From positions 3,286,001 to 3,350,000 of the forward strand of contig NZ_CP079218.1 of the NCBI RefSeq assembly GCF_019317285.1: DNA of 64,000 nucleotides, in the 5' to 3' direction. The position numbers and the translations under genes were made by a program. Under the pieces are notes generated by a model. That model saw only the letters and a list, made by a program, of their open reading frames with translations. It was not told the DNA's origin and made no database searches. Shown here one piece after another: positions 1 to 8,676 of the stretch; positions within the stretch are counted from its first letter, which is position 1; each line of letters opens with the position of its first letter. This stretch comes from Pedobacter sp. D749. Its GTDB lineage: Bacteria; Bacteroidota; Bacteroidia; Sphingobacteriales; Sphingobacteriaceae.

Positions 1-2
1 CG

Positions 3-395
3 TTGAATAACCCTAACGAAAATATAAACGGAACATACACCTTCAGCGTAAGCGGTTTCACGCAGATTTTAAAATTTAACGATGGTATTGCCGTGCTGCC
101 ACTGCCAATCGATAAATCTACATTCGTTTACATTAAACACCAGAACGATACCGGTACACACAGCAAATTGGTATATGTGTATAAAAAAGATACCGATTTA
201 AGTCCTTACGCCATCAATAGTTTGTGGCTGTTTATCATCCCCATAGCACTCATTATAATTGCCTTCGCCTTCCGCAAGCTCATCATATTTGTGGTGATTG
301 TGTTTTTGGTATTTGTATATTTTAACCACAGTAACGGACTAAACCTTTCTACCTTTTTCGAAAGTATATTTGATGGGTTGAAGAACCTAATTTGA
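3..395 (+). CDS. Hypothetical membrane protein, 5'-truncated by window edge
   Basis: The reading frame is open from the first bases of the window, and the only early start would be a TTG, so the true start very probably lies upstream. About 130 residues are visible. The N-terminal part is soluble and beta-rich. It is followed by two adjoining strongly hydrophobic stretches (about residues 73-105: LWLFIIPIALIIIAFAF, then IIFVVIVFLVFVYF) that should form two membrane helices or a hairpin, and a short amphipathic tail. I do not recognise the family. It is last in its direction before about 1 kb of repeats. Confidence 0.5.
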   Translation: MNNPNENINGTYTFSVSGFTQILKFNDGIAVLPLPIDKSTFVYIKHQNDTGTHSKLVYVYKKDTDLSPYAINSLWLFIIPIALIIIAFAFRKLIIFVVIVFLVFVYFNHSNGLNLSTFFESIFDGLKNLI

Positions 396-572
396 TGCAT
401 CCAGAGAAGAGTTGTCAACTTTCTAGTAAACTAGATATGAAAGTTGACAACTCTAAATAAACCGTCATTGCGAGACGGCTTCTTCAGCCGGCGAAGCATC
501 TTTATACATGGCTTGCGAATTGTTAAGAAAGGTGTAAAAAAGAAAAACGAAGATTGCTCGTACTGGCTCTAC

Positions 573-798
573 ATTCATGCTCACGCTCGTTTCTAACGAG
601 TGTGAAAATAACAAATCGTTTTTAACGATTAACTTTATTGTTTATCACGAAAGGTTTAATGCAATTTCTATTTTTTTTTAGAAAAGCAAGGCCTGCAGTT
701 CTTCTATTCCGCCAGTCCCGCCCTTTGCTTAATCCCGATAAATTTAACGATAATAAAATATCAACTAAATCGGGATAACGCTGTCGGTCGGGTTTATT
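573..798 (+). repeat. Direct repeat, copy 1 (~225 bp)
   Basis: Begins with ATTCATGCTCACGCTCGTTT and runs to GTCGGTCGGGTTTATT. Nearly the same sequence recurs at 990-1212 with scattered substitutions and a shorter T-run. It contains a smaller inverted motif (ATCCCGATAAAT ... AAATCGGGAT). A dispersed non-coding repeat; no function is visible. Confidence 0.75.
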
Positions 799-989
799 GA
801 ACATAGGTCCGTTTCGTGGAATCCCTCCGTGTTAATCTGTGCTTCTGTGGCAAAAAACTTCAGTGAACTGTGAGGACATAGACCACGGCAATAAGAGAGA
901 ACAATTGCATAAACGATCGTCATCCTGAACCGAGCCTTAGCGAGCTCACCGAAGGTAATTTATTTCAGGATCTTTCTGGTTCGATTGGA

Positions 990-1212
990 ATTCATGCTCA
1001 CGCTCGTTTCCAACGAGTGTGAAAATAACAAATCGTTTTTAACGATTAAATTCATTGTTTATCACGAAAGGTTTAATGCAATTTCTATTTTTTAGAAAAA
1101 CAAGGCCTGCGGTGCTTAGGTTCCGCTAGTCCCGCCCTTTGCTTAATCCCGATAAATTAAACGATAATAAAATACCATCTAAATCGGGATAACGCTGTCG
1201 GTCGGGTTTATT
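990..1212 (+). repeat. Direct repeat, copy 2 (~225 bp)
   Basis: Second copy of the repeat at 573-798, same orientation, about 190 bp downstream. The intervening DNA is unrelated (it includes GTCATCCTGAACCGAGCC, itself a common dispersed-repeat phrase), so this is not a simple tandem array. Confidence 0.75.
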
Positions 1213-1380
1213 TCATCCTCAATAGTAGCACATTTTAAGCCTCCTAAACCCGATCGAAGCGAGATGCCGATTCTTCATCGGCAGAAGCGGGAGCGGGACT
1301 GCTGTAAGCTAAAAGCTTCTAAAATTGCTTTACAAAAAACTTTGGTTCGGCAGACAAGAATAATCAGTATAATCATTTTT

Positions 1381-1407
1381 AATTTACTAATTTTTTTAGT
1401 AAATTTG
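1381..1407 (+). promoter_or_regulatory. Perfect inverted repeat overlapping a -7 element before the LigT-like gene
   Basis: AATTTACTAA (1381-1390), a 5-nt T spacer, then TTAGTAAATT (1396-1405): 10-bp perfect arms. The right arm overlaps TAAATTTG (1400-1407), a match to the Bacteroidota -7 consensus TAnnTTTG, and the ATG follows at 1412. The arrangement suggests an operator over the promoter of an almost leaderless mRNA. A very similar block lies before the Uma2 gene near 56.2 kb. Confidence 0.45.
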
Positions 1408-1411
1408 ATTT

Positions 1412-1981
1412 ATGGAAAATCTATATTTAGTATGTTTAGTCCCTCCCATTTCTATTACAGAAGATATAAACGATATCAGAACCTACATTTCAGATAAATT
1501 TAATGTGCACGAATCATTAAAACGTCCGGCACATATTACCTTATACCCTCCGGTAAAATTGTCGGATTACAATACGGAAAAAAGTTTTTTCGAAGCTTTA
1601 ACAGATGCTTCCTTTCATCAACCCTTTACACAAGTACTCCGAAATTTCAATTCTTTTTCGGAACATACCTTTTATCTCGACGTTGAACAAAATGAAGGAT
1701 TAATGCTCCTGGAAAATCAGATAACCAAAGCACTAAAACCTTTAAAATTGATCGAAAAAAAAGAAAAATTCAATCCACATTTAACTTTGGCTTTCAGAGA
1801 TGTAAATCCACCCGTTTTCAAACAGATTTCTGCTGAATTTAAAGACCGTAAATTTAAACGTGAGTTCCCGGTTTCATCCTTTTCTGTTTACAAGCATATG
1901 GATAAAAGATGGCAGCCCTTTAAAGAATTCTCTTTTAAAGATCCCGATACAAAACCCAAAGCTTTAAGCCTTTTTGGTTAA
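1412..1981 (+). CDS. 2H phosphoesterase, LigT / 2'-5' RNA ligase-like
   Basis: A 189-residue protein with the two HxT/S motifs of the 2H phosphoesterase superfamily: HIT at residues 41-43 (in RPAHITLYPP) and HLT at 123-125 (in NPHLTLAFRD), about 80 residues apart as is usual. Family members hydrolyse 2',3'-cyclic phosphates or 2'-5' linked RNA ends; the substrate cannot be read from the sequence. It is cytosolic, with no signal peptide. The ATG at 1412 follows a -7 like element almost directly. The stop codon abuts the stop of the convergent tamL-like gene, leaving no terminator space between them. Confidence 0.8.
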   Translation: MENLYLVCLVPPISITEDINDIRTYISDKFNVHESLKRPAHITLYPPVKLSDYNTEKSFFEALTDASFHQPFTQVLRNFNSFSEHTFYLDVEQNEGLMLLENQITKALKPLKLIEKKEKFNPHLTLAFRDVNPPVFKQISAEFKDRKFKREFPVSSFSVYKHMDKRWQPFKEFSFKDPDTKPKALSLFG

Positions 1982-4411
1982 TTAAAACGGCATACCTATA
2001 CCAAAATTGTATTGTATAAAACGATAGGTATCAGGTCCGTGTGTAGCATTGTAAGTATCTTTAAAATCTCTCGCTCCGGATAAAAACTTACTGATTACCC
2101 ATTGATCCGAACCCGAGAACTGAGGATCTTTAAGCTTTAAGCCCACATCAAACCTAAACACAAAATATTGCACATCGTATCTCAATCCTACACCTGTTCC
2201 AACAGCCAGCTGCTGTGCAAATTTACTTAATCTAAATACGGTTTGTTCATCAAGTGTTGGCGTTGAAACGAGGATTGATTCGCCTTTACGTAGGTTCCAG
2301 ACGTTACCAATATCAACAAAAGCTGCACCTTTCAATGTTGCACCAAGAAACTTCTTGGCAACGGTAAAACGGTATTCAAAATTGGTCTCAATCCGCATGG
2401 TTCCAAGCTGATCAAGCCCAAAAAATGCCCTTCTGAGTGTATCACTTCTTAAAAGACCTCTATCGTAGTTACCAGGCCCGATGGTTCTTGCCTGCCAGGC
2501 CCTTATTCCGCTCGATCCACCAGCAAAAAACTGCTTTTCGAATGGAATACCTGTTAACACCGAATTTCCATAGGCGTAAGCTACGCCTGCGTTTAAGCGG
2601 GCAACAAACTGCCGCTCCCCACCCAAGTGTTTGTACCACCTTAAGTCAACCTCCGGGCGCATATATTGGTTAAATGGCAAACCCAATATTTTTGCAGGAT
2701 CGTTGTTGGCAGGATCGTTTTTATTGCCACTTAATTTAGATATGCCCTGCAACATATTACCCGCAATGTCCATCCCTGCCCTTAAATAAACAAAAGACCG
2801 GTATTCATTTAGCTTATTTGCATTTAAGGTATAAGTATATTTCATTCCCAGGGTTAAATCTTTACGACCTAACAATGTTGAGTAATACAGGTTATTCAAT
2901 ACGGTTTGAGCATCAACATTCGGATCTAAATTACCAAAACGGTATTCGAAATTTAATGGGGTAAAAGAGTGTAACTTAGATTTGGTTTCAAACCAATCAT
3001 AAGTGATCGAATTGATAAAAATTCTTCTTACTGATACATCTTTTTGCAAAGCATAAATATAACTGCTTGAAAAAGTAGTGTGCGGCATTCCATTGCCACC
3101 CAAAACCGGATTGTAAAAAGGAATCATTAATCTGGGTACCGTAATACTGGCACTGATTGAAAAATCGCGCTGATAAATATCACTAAAGGGTTTAGCGCCA
3201 TTGCCAATTCTTGATTGCAAACCACCTTTTACCTGAAGTTCAAATCGTTCTGCTCCTCTGAAAATGTTATTATTGGTATAGGTATTTCCGAGAGTAAACC
3301 CTACAGTACCTCCATTAAACGGCACCTCACCTTCCACACGGTTAGTCATCACCTTTTGTGGAATAAGCTGGATTACAGCATTTACTTTATTTGAGGTACT
3401 ATCTCTCCTGAAATAATCGATCTTTACATTTTTGAAAATATTAAGTTCATATAACCGATCGTAAGTGAGGTTTTCATTCCGGATATCGTAAAGGTCGCCT
3501 TGCTTCAGAAAATCATACCTCACAATTGGGTTTCTGCGGTAGCGTTTGGAAAAATCGGTGAATATAATGCCGTTAACCGTGTCTTTGCTGAGCTTATAAC
3601 GCACTGAATCAGGAAAACCATCAGGGTTAGGTGCAATAATCATGTGAGTATATCCAATATTGAACTGCTTATGTTCGCCGTCGTTAGGGTTGGCTACATT
3701 TAGGTTAAGATCAATTTTATTGGTTTTAGAAGTAGGCTCCGCACCGTAAACGTCGAAATTAACATACGGTCTTAAGAAATAAAAATATCCATTTTCTTTC
3801 ATGATGCGATAAATCTGTTCCCTTTCATACGTTAAAGAGTCTTCATCATACTGCATTCCCTTGTGTAAATGGGTTATTTTAGCCTTATTCGATTCGTAAA
3901 GGTTTTTAATATTTGTATTTGGTATTGAATCTGAAAGTTTATCAATAAGATAAGCAGGCCCGGGTTTTGCACTGAATACAATTTCGGCTTTTTTATCTGC
4001 AATCTTTATAGCAGAAGTTACTTCGGCCTGGCGGTAGCCCTTACTTTTTAAAAACTTCTGGATCTGTGTTCTGGAAATTTCGACCAGCGTGCTATCTAAA
4101 ATGGCTGGAGGCGTACCAAAGGGCTTAATATCACTGGTTTTATACCGGCCATCTTTAGTATTAAACAGGTTATATAACGGCACCTGAATACTCAGCTTAG
4201 AAGCTGGCCTGATATCTTTCTGAACATAATTATAAGCCTGTTCTTCAAACTTAGCATCAACACTGTCAATAGTTACCTTTTTCACTATCGATTGATAGTC
4301 GGCAATGTATTTAGTTGATGAGCAGGCCTGAATTAAAACAATAATAAATAGTAATATTGCAGTGCTTTTCAGTTTAATATTTATTGAGTTTTGGTATGCT
4401 TTCAAAATCAC
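1982..4411 (-). CDS. tamL: TamL-like outer-membrane lipoprotein (BamA/TamA, Omp85 family)
   Basis: An 809-residue Omp85-superfamily protein. The N-terminus is a lipoprotein signal with the lipobox LIQAC (Cys about residue 30). POTRA-like domains follow (KFLKSKGYRQAEVTSAIKIA, YRIMKENGYFYF, YDRLYELNIFKNVKI), then a C-terminal 16-strand barrel region with FAGGSSGIRAWQARTIGPG and a final phenylalanine (FGIGMPF), the usual beta-signal. In Bacteroidota the lipidated TamA homologue is called TamL and works with TamB in outer-membrane assembly; no tamB is visible here. The start overlaps the start of the divergent methyltransferase by 16 bp. Confidence 0.8.
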   Translation of the reverse strand: MILKAYQNSINIKLKSTAILLFIIVLIQACSSTKYIADYQSIVKKVTIDSVDAKFEEQAYNYVQKDIRPASKLSIQVPLYNLFNTKDGRYKTSDIKPFGTPPAILDSTLVEISRTQIQKFLKSKGYRQAEVTSAIKIADKKAEIVFSAKPGPAYLIDKLSDSIPNTNIKNLYESNKAKITHLHKGMQYDEDSLTYEREQIYRIMKENGYFYFLRPYVNFDVYGAEPTSKTNKIDLNLNVANPNDGEHKQFNIGYTHMIIAPNPDGFPDSVRYKLSKDTVNGIIFTDFSKRYRRNPIVRYDFLKQGDLYDIRNENLTYDRLYELNIFKNVKIDYFRRDSTSNKVNAVIQLIPQKVMTNRVEGEVPFNGGTVGFTLGNTYTNNNIFRGAERFELQVKGGLQSRIGNGAKPFSDIYQRDFSISASITVPRLMIPFYNPVLGGNGMPHTTFSSSYIYALQKDVSVRRIFINSITYDWFETKSKLHSFTPLNFEYRFGNLDPNVDAQTVLNNLYYSTLLGRKDLTLGMKYTYTLNANKLNEYRSFVYLRAGMDIAGNMLQGISKLSGNKNDPANNDPAKILGLPFNQYMRPEVDLRWYKHLGGERQFVARLNAGVAYAYGNSVLTGIPFEKQFFAGGSSGIRAWQARTIGPGNYDRGLLRSDTLRRAFFGLDQLGTMRIETNFEYRFTVAKKFLGATLKGAAFVDIGNVWNLRKGESILVSTPTLDEQTVFRLSKFAQQLAVGTGVGLRYDVQYFVFRFDVGLKLKDPQFSGSDQWVISKFLSGARDFKDTYNATHGPDTYRFIQYNFGIGMPF

Positions 4412-5142
4412 AGATTAGTTTTATAAAATCGTTACATCAAAAAAAATATCGTAAAGAACATGGTTTGTTTATTGTTGAAGGTATAAAATCCATACAAGAA
4501 TTTTTCCAATCAAGCTACCAGATCCACACTATATTTTACAACAGCGAACAATACAATTTGTTACCCAAATTACCCGCAAATATAAACTTATTTGAAGTAA
4601 AGAACGCCGAATTAGACAAGATTAGTACGCTGCAAACACCACAAGGCTTTTTAGCGTTGGTCCACATCCCCAAAAACAAGGAATTGGATCTAAAAGAGTT
4701 GAAAAATGAGTTCACTTTAGTGTTAGATGGTGTTCAGGATCCGGGCAATATGGGCACCATTATCCGTACGGCAGATTGGTTTGGTGTTAAAAATATAATC
4801 TGTTCTGCCGACTCTGTAGAAGTATTTAACCCAAAAACGGTACAGGCTACCATGGGCTCTTTGGCACGGATAAATGTTTATGAAGCAGATTTACCAGCAT
4901 TGTTAGAGAAGAATACCATTCCTGTATTCGGTGCATTGTTAGATGGCGAATCGATTTACAAAACGCAATGGGGAACTGAAGGATTGGTGATTTTAGGAAA
5001 TGAAGGAAAGGGAATATCGCCTGAAGTGATCAAAAAAATAAATAAACCGGTTACCATTCCAAAAATTGGGGAGGCAGAATCTTTAAATGTAGCTGTAAGT
5101 GCCGCAATCTTTTGCGCTGAGTTAGTGAGAGTTCGAAATTAA
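4396..5142 (+). CDS. SpoU/TrmH-family RNA 2'-O-methyltransferase
   Basis: A 248-residue SPOUT methyltransferase that adds a 2'-O-methyl group from SAM to rRNA or tRNA. The three conserved motifs are present: DGVQDPGNMGTIIRTADWFG (motif 1), ILGNEGKGIS (motif 2) and SLNVAVSAAIFCAEL (motif 3, in the trefoil knot). The N-terminal SKSQISFIKSLHQKKYRKEH region resembles the substrate-binding domain of the RlmB/TsnR type. I chose the ATG at 4396; an in-frame TTG lies four codons upstream. The start overlaps the divergent tamL-like start, so the two promoters must lie inside each other's coding sequence. The RNA target is unknown. Confidence 0.85.
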   Translation: MLSKSQISFIKSLHQKKYRKEHGLFIVEGIKSIQEFFQSSYQIHTIFYNSEQYNLLPKLPANINLFEVKNAELDKISTLQTPQGFLALVHIPKNKELDLKELKNEFTLVLDGVQDPGNMGTIIRTADWFGVKNIICSADSVEVFNPKTVQATMGSLARINVYEADLPALLEKNTIPVFGALLDGESIYKTQWGTEGLVILGNEGKGISPEVIKKINKPVTIPKIGEAESLNVAVSAAIFCAELVRVRN

Positions 5143-5155
5143 ATTGAGATATTAT

Positions 5156-5185
5156 TTGCAGGCTAGCTAATAATTGCTATTTTTG
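5156..5185 (+). promoter_or_regulatory. Consensus Bacteroidota promoter of tRNA-Cys
   Basis: TTG at 5156-5158, exactly 19 nt, then TATTTTTG at 5178-5185, a full match to TTG-N19-TAnnTTTG. The tRNA begins 17 nt downstream. It should serve the tRNA and probably the small protein gene after it. Confidence 0.8.
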
Positions 5186-5201
5186 CAGCCTTGAATTTAA
5201 G

Positions 5202-5275
5202 GGTCGAGTGGCCGAGTGGCTAGGCAGAGGTCTGCAAAACCTTCTACAGCGGTTCGAATCCGCTCTCGACCTCCA
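5202..5275 (+). tRNA. tRNA-Cys (GCA)
   Basis: A cloverleaf can be folded by eye: acceptor GGTCGAG (5202-5208) pairs with CTCGACC (5265-5271); the anticodon stem GAGGT/ACCTT encloses the loop CTGCAAA, anticodon GCA, which reads UGC/UGU; the T-arm is GCGGTTCGAATCCGC. The discriminator U is followed by an encoded CCA (5273-5275). A U at position 73 is the normal identity base for cysteine tRNA. Confidence 0.95.
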
Positions 5276-5309
5276 TTTGTACAAATAAAATAATTAAAAG
5301 GTTATTACC

Positions 5310-5480
5310 ATGGCAGTTACCAGATTAAAAAGAAAAGACAGAAGAAATAAAAATACAGCTCACCAAGAGGTGGCTTTTTTAAAGAGAGCAACTAACATTG
5401 AGTTAGGAAGCCGCTCTGCACAACCTAAAAGCGATCAATTAGCTAAAAACAATGCTGTTTTAGCTACTTTGGCAAAATAG
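5310..5480 (+). CDS. Small basic protein of unknown function (56 aa)
   Basis: A 56-residue lysine/arginine-rich protein starting MAVTRLKRKDRRNKNTA and ending LATLAK, with no Cys and no membrane segment. It starts 35 nt after the tRNA-Cys CCA end and is closed by a strong terminator, so it is probably co-transcribed with the tRNA. The basic N-terminus followed by an amphipathic C-terminal half suggests nucleic-acid or ribosome binding, but that is inference. I believe similar small proteins are widespread in Sphingobacteriaceae; a family search would confirm this. Confidence 0.75.
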   Translation: MAVTRLKRKDRRNKNTAHQEVAFLKRATNIELGSRSAQPKSDQLAKNNAVLATLAK

Positions 5481-5506
5481 TTTTTAGAAATTCTTCTTAA
5501 AGATTT

Positions 5507-5540
5507 AAAGCATCCTTCTGATCAAAGGATGCTTTTTTTT
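5507..5540 (+). terminator. Rho-independent terminator after the small basic protein gene
   Basis: AAAGCATCCTT (5507-5517) and AAGGATGCTTT (5525-5535) form an 11-bp perfect stem with a 7-nt loop, running into eight T residues. It lies 26 nt past the stop codon. Confidence 0.9.
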
Positions 5541-5594
5541 ATGCCCGAAAAATTTGAATAATATTTAAATTTGATAACAACGAAAGATAAAACC

Positions 5595-6260
5595 ATGAAT
5601 CTTACAGAAACTCTTTCAAAATTAGAATCACTCGGCGAAGAGAAGGTCCGTACCATGCACCTCAAAAACGGTGCAAGAGAAAACATTTTTGGTGTTAAAA
5701 TGGGCGACATCAGGGCAATAGCCAAAAAGATCAAAACCGACCATGCGCTTGCACTTCAACTCTGGGAAACTGAAAATATTGATGCAAGATTGCTTGCCAT
5801 CTTAATCATTAAACCAAAAGTGCTATCTGCAGAACAGATTGAGAAAATGGTAGCATCAGAAAATTTTACCTGGGCTGCAGACTGGTTTTACAATTACATC
5901 GTTAAAGAATATCCTGAAAAGGAACAATTCAGGGAAAAGTGGATGAATTCAGGAAATGTTATGCTGGCCCGCGCAGGCTGGAGCTTAACCAGCGGACGAA
6001 TCACCAGAGCACCTGAAGGAATAAACATTGCATCAATTCTCGACCGGATTGAAAATGAAATGCCTAAAGCAGCTCCAGAAATCCAATGGACGATGAATAC
6101 TGCATTGGCTCAAATTGGCATTAACCACCCTGATTATAGAGAAAGAGCCTTAGCAATCGGCGAAAAACTTGGCATATATCGTGATTACCCCGTTTCTAAA
6201 GGCTGTACTTCACCGTTCGCACCAATATGGATTAATGAAATGGTAAGCCGCCAGAAATAG
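5595..6260 (+). CDS. AlkD-like DNA alkylation repair (HEAT-repeat) protein
   Basis: A 221-residue all-helical protein of the AlkC/AlkD family, the HEAT-like glycosylases that remove bulky or cationic alkyl-purines without base flipping. Typical features are GVKMGDIRAIAKKIK near residues 35-50, LWETENIDARLLAILI, and the aromatic patch FTWAADWFYNYIVKEYPEK. The C-terminal part (YPVSKGCTSPFAPIWINEMV) resembles the DUF-type branch often annotated as DNA alkylation repair protein, so glycosylase activity is not certain. I chose the ATG at 5595; an in-frame TTG lies eight codons earlier. It is a single gene between a terminator and a gene-free gap. Confidence 0.75.
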   Translation: MNLTETLSKLESLGEEKVRTMHLKNGARENIFGVKMGDIRAIAKKIKTDHALALQLWETENIDARLLAILIIKPKVLSAEQIEKMVASENFTWAADWFYNYIVKEYPEKEQFREKWMNSGNVMLARAGWSLTSGRITRAPEGINIASILDRIENEMPKAAPEIQWTMNTALAQIGINHPDYRERALAIGEKLGIYRDYPVSKGCTSPFAPIWINEMVSRQK

Positions 6261-6576
6261 TTGTTTAGCCAGTAGTGAATGTAGTTAAGTTAAGGAGAAA
6301 TATTACCACCACAAACCTTTCATGATAAACCCGATAGTAGCGTAAAACCCGCAGGCGAGGAACGAGCCAAGGCTTTGAAGCGATAGCGGGACGATCACCG
6401 CCAAAAAATACTGACATTCATTTCCAAAACCTAAAAACGTCTTAGATTTTTATGAAATAAATTAATCCTCACACTAACAAAACGTATAGCAAGATTAGTT
6501 TTTACATGAGAATAAAAAAGAAACTTTCATAAATTTAACACCTTCAGTTTATCAGTTATAAAACTATAAGGCGCGC
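6261..6576. other. Gene-free interval with a dispersed repeat fragment
   Basis: 316 bp without a gene. Near 6322-6393 lies a piece of the dispersed repeat AAACCCGAT...AGCG...GCGGGAC that also occurs near 1.25, 46.1 and 47.9 kb. Nothing else is recognised. Confidence 0.55.
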
Positions 6577-7605
6577 TTAAACTAACGCTTTACAGATGCT
6601 TTTGATTAATCCTGGCCCCTCATATATAAAACCAGTATACAATTGAATTAAAGATGCTCCGGCATCCAGCTTCTCTTTTGCATCTTCTGCGGAATGAATC
6701 CCACCTACCCCAATAATCGGGAAAGCTTTGTTTGATTTTTCTGAAAGATAACGAATGACTTCAGTAGAGCGTTCTTTAACTGGTTTCCCACTCAGTCCTC
6801 CGGTTTCCGCTTTTAATTGCTGCTCTGTGGCCAGGTTTTCCCTGCTAATGGTGGTATTGGTGGCAATAATGCCTGCAATCTTCGTTTCTGCTACAATCTC
6901 TATAATATCATCTAATTGCGCATCAGTTAAGTCAGGCGCAATTTTCAACAAAATCGGACGCGAAATATCGTTTTTACGGTTGCGCTGCTGTAAGGTATTC
7001 AGAATTTTTTTCAGGGGTTCTTTTTCCTGCAGTTCGCGTAAACCTGGCGTATTTGGCGAACTTACATTTACCACAAAATAATCTACCACATCAAAAAGAC
7101 GATCGAAACATTTAATATAGTCGCTTACTGCATCTTCATTTGGTGTAGCCTTGTTTTTACCGATATTGCCACCCACCACAATGTCAGGATGTTTATCTTT
7201 CAGCAAACGCAAACGCTCGGCCATTACATCTACCCCTTTATTGTTAAAGCCCATCCGGTTGATTAAAGCTTCATCATTAGGTAAACGAAACATTCGGGGT
7301 TTATCATTTCCGGGCTGAGGCATTGGCGTTACCGTACCCACTTCGATAAATCCGAAACCTAAATTATTAAGCGGTTCCACATATTCACCGTTTTTATCAA
7401 ATCCGGCAGCCAGGCCAACGGGATTTCGGAACTTTATTCCAAAAACCTCACGTTCTAAACCTTTAATGTGTACATCAAAGCTGCTACGGATAATGGTTTT
7501 ACCCAGTGGAAATTTATCATTAAACCACTTTAACCGCTTGACTACAAAATAATGTACATTTTCAGGGTCAAATTTGAAGAATATTGGTTTAATAAGGCGA
7601 TACAT
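6577..7605 (-). CDS. pyrD: Dihydroorotate dehydrogenase (quinone), class 2
   Basis: A 342-residue class 2 DHODH, the flavoprotein that oxidises dihydroorotate to orotate in pyrimidine synthesis and passes electrons to quinone at the inner membrane. The N-terminal helical extension ([20 protein letters not shown]) is the membrane and quinone site of class 2. [20 protein letters not shown] and [14 protein letters not shown] (with the catalytic Ser) are diagnostic, and [15 protein letters not shown] with [13 protein letters not shown] forms the FMN phosphate site. The length is normal for the family. It is monocistronic here. Confidence 0.95.
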   Translation of the reverse strand: MYRLIKPIFFKFDPENVHYFVVKRLKWFNDKFPLGKTIIRSSFDVHIKGLEREVFGIKFRNPVGLAAGFDKNGEYVEPLNNLGFGFIEVGTVTPMPQPGNDKPRMFRLPNDEALINRMGFNNKGVDVMAERLRLLKDKHPDIVVGGNIGKNKATPNEDAVSDYIKCFDRLFDVVDYFVVNVSSPNTPGLRELQEKEPLKKILNTLQQRNRKNDISRPILLKIAPDLTDAQLDDIIEIVAETKIAGIIATNTTISRENLATEQQLKAETGGLSGKPVKERSTEVIRYLSEKSNKAFPIIGVGGIHSAEDAKEKLDAGASLIQLYTGFIYEGPGLIKSICKALV

Positions 7606-7952
7606 GGCACGAAGATAAGAACTTATAGGTAATTATGGAAGATGGAAAATGTAAAATGGATGATGAATCTTTCAATATCCCTATAAGTTCACTAATTTAT
7701 TTGCCATTCGTTTATTGGTCTGGGGGCCGAAATGCAAGTTTCATCTACAACTTTGGTTGATGGTTTGATGGCCATAAGTGATCATTACGAATGACCAGTA
7801 ATCAATCCCAATGATCCATGCGACAAACATTTCGCCCATCAACTATGAACCCAGGCAACCTGCCTGTCAACGAACAAACCAATGAATCAACTTCCGCCCT
7901 CACCCATTTTCCATCCTACATCTTCCCTTTTCCATCTTCCCTTTTCCATCTT
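7606..7952. other. Gene-free interval
   Basis: 347 bp with short low-complexity phrases (GGAAGATGGAAAATGTAAAATGG and, inverted near 7912-7950, CATTTTCCATC...CTTCCCTTTTCCATC). Similar phrases recur near 50.95 and 63.65 kb. No gene or clear control site is seen. Confidence 0.5.
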
Positions 7953-8603
7953 TTAGTACGCTGCTGTAAACTGCTCCTGATGATGTGCTTTATTTTCCAG
8001 CTCATCAGCAATAACAATCGCCAAATCTTCTACCGATAAAATAGAACGGCCTTCTTCATTAAAAACCGGGCTAGTTTTACCCAAGCGGTATTTTCCGGTG
8101 CGGCCAATAGTGATGCCTTGATTCATCTCAATAGCCGGACTAAAAAACAACCAATCTAATTCTTTCTCTAGTTTTAGCGTATTAAAATAATCTCTTACTG
8201 CTGTTGCTCCTGGTTTGTACTCGGCAGGGAAGTTTGGTCCGTCTACGATTTGGTGACCATCAATCTGCAAAGTACCTGCTCCACCGATAAAAATATAACG
8301 TTTAACGCCCGATGCCTTTACAGCAGCCTGAATGGCATTTGCACCCTCTACTGTATCGTTATATAAATTTGGGTTGGTCCAGCCTGCGTTAAAAGCACTT
8401 ACCACCGCATCCGCTCCTTTTAAAGCTGCTGCTAATTTTTCCGTTTCTAAAACATCGACAGCAATTTTATTCACAAGATCATTGGTACTTTCAATTTTGG
8501 CGGTATCGCGTGCAATGGCAATCACTTCATTTCCACGACTTACTAATTCGTTCAAAATCGCTTTGCCTACAAATCCGGAGGCTCCAATTAATGCTACTTT
8601 CAT
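7953..8603 (-). CDS. NAD(P)-binding oxidoreductase, NmrA-like / atypical SDR
   Basis: A 216-residue Rossmann-fold protein. GASGFVG at residues 8-14 is the atypical-SDR dinucleotide motif, followed by NEVIAIARDTAKI. ADAVVSAFNAGWTN and KRYIFIGGAGTLQIDG are as in the NmrA/YwnB-type single-domain family (Pfam NAD_binding_10). Such proteins are often quinone- or flavin-type reductases induced by electrophile or disulfide stress; the substrate here is unknown. The 21-bp palindrome 36 bp upstream matches the one before the neighbouring Rrf2 gene, so the regulator next door very probably controls this gene. Confidence 0.8.
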   Translation of the reverse strand: MKVALIGASGFVGKAILNELVSRGNEVIAIARDTAKIESTNDLVNKIAVDVLETEKLAAALKGADAVVSAFNAGWTNPNLYNDTVEGANAIQAAVKASGVKRYIFIGGAGTLQIDGHQIVDGPNFPAEYKPGATAVRDYFNTLKLEKELDWLFFSPAIEMNQGITIGRTGKYRLGKTSPVFNEEGRSILSVEDLAIVIADELENKAHHQEQFTAAY

Positions 8604-8638
8604 ATTATTTAATTTTTAATTAACTTATTATTATAAAA

Positions 8639-8659
8639 TTGTAATGTTTTTTATTACAG
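8639..8659 (-). promoter_or_regulatory. Probable Rrf2 operator upstream of the oxidoreductase
   Basis: TTGTAAT (8639-8645), 7-nt spacer, ATTACAG (8653-8659): inverted repeat with 6 of 7 positions paired. The same architecture, with perfect arms, lies before the Rrf2 gene (9089-9109). Confidence 0.75.
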
Positions 8660-8676
8660 TTATATCCAAAAAAAAA

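Larger units (their letters stand above)
396..1380. other. Gene-free repeat-rich interval
   Basis: About 1 kb without a credible gene. It holds the start of a CGTCATTGCGAG-type dispersed repeat near 463-495, two copies of a ~225-bp direct repeat (573-798 and 990-1212), and a piece of the AAACCCGATCGAAGCG...GCGGGAC repeat near 1248-1300. The short open frames here differ between the two repeat copies and lack start signals, so I do not call them. Confidence 0.6.
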
